A DNA stretch of 6,895 nt from NCBI GenBank assembly GCA_937969125.1, contig CALBVA010000013.1, positions 1 to 6,895 of the forward strand, given 5' to 3'. This document shows, one piece after another, positions 5,732-6,895 of the stretch. Made by a program: the position numbers and the translations under genes. Source of the DNA: an uncultured Verrucomicrobiales bacterium. Lineage in GTDB: Bacteria > Verrucomicrobiota > Verrucomicrobiia > Verrucomicrobiales > Akkermansiaceae. The notes under the pieces are model-generated. The model had not been told where the DNA came from and searched no databases. It worked only from the letters and a program-made list of their open reading frames with translations. Within the stretch, counting starts at the first letter, position 1; each line of letters begins with the position of its first letter.

Positions 5732-6082
5732 ATGCCTGACACCACCGCCCGGGACGATGCTTTCGAGCGGGGTCATACCCATCTCGCTCTGGGCGAGATG
5801 GAGGAGGCTGAAACTGCTTACCGCGAGGCGATCTCACTGGACGATGAATTCTTCGACGGCTGGCAAGCCCTTGCAATGGTGCTACTGAAACTGGAGAAGG
5901 TGAAGGAAGCGATCGGTTGCGGAATTAAGGCTACCTTACTGAACCCCGACGACCTCCTGGCCTGGACCGGTCTCTCACAGATGTATGTCCGCGACGGGCA
6001 GATCGCTGAAGCCGAGCACGCAAAAGGAAACGCCCGTATCCTCTCGATGGGAGGAAAGGTTTCCAGGCTAGGGAACGATTAG
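5732..6082 (+). CDS. Small TPR-repeat protein
   Basis: A 116-residue soluble protein composed almost entirely of three TPR motifs: about 8-37 (AFERGHTHLALGEMEEAETA then YREAISLD), 41-72 (WQALAMVLLKLEKVKEAIGC) and 75-105 (WTGLSQMYVRDGQIAEAEHA). The first and second show the canonical TPR pattern of small residues, with Pro or Asp at the repeat ends. No signal peptide or membrane segment is present, so it should be cytoplasmic. It begins 17 bp after the stop of the PpiD-like gene with no promoter between, so co-transcription is likely. That protein exposes only a short tail to the cytoplasm, so a direct partnership is possible but unproven. No Shine-Dalgarno. The TPR fold is clear; the role and binding partner are unknown. 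Confidence 0.88.
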   Translation: MPDTTARDDAFERGHTHLALGEMEEAETAYREAISLDDEFFDGWQALAMVLLKLEKVKEAIGCGIKATLLNPDDLLAWTGLSQMYVRDGQIAEAEHAKGNARILSMGGKVSRLGND

Positions 6083-6163
6083 CCCCTTCCACCTTGGCTT
6101 TTTTCGGTTAGCAGTTAGCGATTGGTTTCTTGCTGCCCAGAGGCCTCCACACTCTTTACCGCT
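6083..6163 (+). promoter_or_regulatory. Intergenic leader upstream of metG, with a tandem GTTAGC repeat
   Basis: An 81-bp gap. GTTAGC occurs twice at 6107-6119 with a 7-bp period, and TTAGC again at 6079-6083. A 4-bp stem (AGCC 6081-6084 / GGCT 6096-6099) followed by six T (6099-6104) could be a poor terminator for the TPR gene. TTGCTG (6130-6135) with TTTACC (6155-6160) is a weak, over-spaced promoter candidate. I see no T-box or other riboswitch. Confidence 0.25.
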
Positions 6164-6895
6164 ATGTTCTTCATCACCACCGCTATTGATTACCCGAATG
6201 GCAAGCCGCACATCGGTCATGCCTACGAGAAAATCCTCGCTGATGTCCTCACGCGCTACCGGCGCTTTACCGGAGAGGAGGCCTACTTCCTCACCGGAGT
6301 AGACCAGCACGGGCAGAAGATGATGAAGACTGCCGAAGCGGAGAACGTCAATGTCGCCACGCTTACGAAGCGGAACACGAAGGGCTTCATCCGGCTTTGG
6401 GAGAAATTGAATGTCTCCTACGACGGCTGGGCAGAAACCACCGATGAGCGGCACAAAGCTTGCGTGCAGGCCATCCTGACCGAACTCGAAGCAAAGGGAT
6501 CACTTTATAAGAAGTCCTACGCCGGATTCTACTCGGTGAGGCAGGAGCAATTCCTGACTGATCGCGACCGGAATGAGGAAGGTGAGTTCGGCGACGAGTG
6601 GGGCGAGGTCATCGAGATCGAAGAGGAGAACTGGTATTTCAAACTCTCCGACCATGCCGAGTGGCTGAAGTCGACCGTTAAGAATGACGACCTCAAAATT
6701 ATCCCCGAGTTCCGCAAATCCGAAGTCCTCAATGCTATCGAACGCGCCGGGGAGACCGATCTCTGCATCTCCCGTCCGCGCGAGCGTATGTCCTGGGGCA
6801 TTCCCCTGCCCTTCGATCCGGAATTCGTGACCTACGTCTGGTTTGACGCACTCATCAACTACATCTCGCTCGCCGGATTTAAGAAGCCCGAGGGC
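6164..6895 (+). CDS. metG: Methionyl-tRNA synthetase, N-terminal 244 residues (right edge truncates)
   Basis: This class I enzyme charges tRNA-Met with methionine using ATP, in the cytosol. The frame is open from ATG 6164 to the window end. Visible signatures are FFITTAIDYPNGKPHIGHAY at 2-21, with the ATP-binding HIGH exactly at 16-19; GVDQHGQK at 45-52 (family: GTDEHGxK, here Gln for Glu); EENWYFKLS at 154-162; WGIPLP at 211-216; and YVWFDALINYIS at 224-235. The connective peptide lacks the CxxC pairs of zinc-binding MetRS: FYSVRQEQF stands where zinc forms have CxxC, so this is a zinc-free type. The KMSKS loop, anticodon-binding domain and any tRNA-binding tail lie beyond the edge. The start directly before FFITT is where the family begins. 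No Shine-Dalgarno. Confidence 0.97.
   Translation, partial: MFFITTAIDYPNGKPHIGHAYEKILADVLTRYRRFTGEEAYFLTGVDQHGQKMMKTAEAENVNVATLTKRNTKGFIRLWEKLNVSYDGWAETTDERHKACVQAILTELEAKGSLYKKSYAGFYSVRQEQFLTDRDRNEEGEFGDEWGEVIEIEEENWYFKLSDHAEWLKSTVKNDDLKIIPEFRKSEVLNAIERAGETDLCISRPRERMSWGIPLPFDPEFVTYVWFDALINYISLAGFKKPEG

Noticed and set aside
6081..6104. Intrinsic terminator AGCC...GGCT followed by T6
   Set aside because: The stem is only 4 bp with an 11-nt loop, too weak to call a terminator; it is mentioned only within the intergenic entry.
6068..6454. Minus-strand frame of 128 codons over the start of metG
   Set aside because: The plus strand here encodes an unmistakable MetRS N-terminus with HIGH at residues 16-19.

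Overview
The window reads as a piece of bacterial chromosome of moderately high GC with tightly packed housekeeping genes and no mobile element, RNA gene or CRISPR array that I can see. The style of the proteins suggests a member of the Verrucomicrobiota: a PpiD-like membrane protein opening with MIENIRKYTGLMIVV, a zinc-free methionyl-tRNA synthetase, lone TPR proteins, and near-absence of Shine-Dalgarno sequences. This placement comes from remembered family resemblance, not from a search.

Layout. 1-640 (minus strand): the N-terminal part of an unrecognised single-pass membrane protein that runs off the left edge. 641-744: a divergent promoter region with two successive 12-bp dyads. 745-2084 (plus): scpA (chromosome segregation, condensin kleisin) and nadD (NAD biosynthesis), overlapping by four bases. 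2139-2927 (plus): an exported TPR protein. It converges on 2967-3380 (minus), a deoxycytidylate-deaminase-family enzyme, with a 39-bp gap in which I find no convincing terminator. 3381-3629: a second divergent promoter region, with inverted repeats. 3630-5714 (plus): a large membrane-anchored SurA/PpiD-type protein with a long low-complexity insert. 5732-6082 (plus): a small TPR protein 17 bp downstream, probably in the same transcript. 6164-6895 (plus): the first 244 codons of metG, cut by the right edge.

The genes do not form one pathway. scpA-nadD look translationally coupled. The PpiD-like protein and the small TPR protein look co-transcribed, but a functional link is only inferred. The most distinctive features are the PpiD-like protein, whose parvulin region lacks recognisable catalytic motifs and is split by about 150 Lys/Glu- then Pro-rich residues; the paired dyads in both divergent intergenic regions; and the lack of a usable Shine-Dalgarno at all eight chosen starts. 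I found no convincing evidence of a wholly new system.
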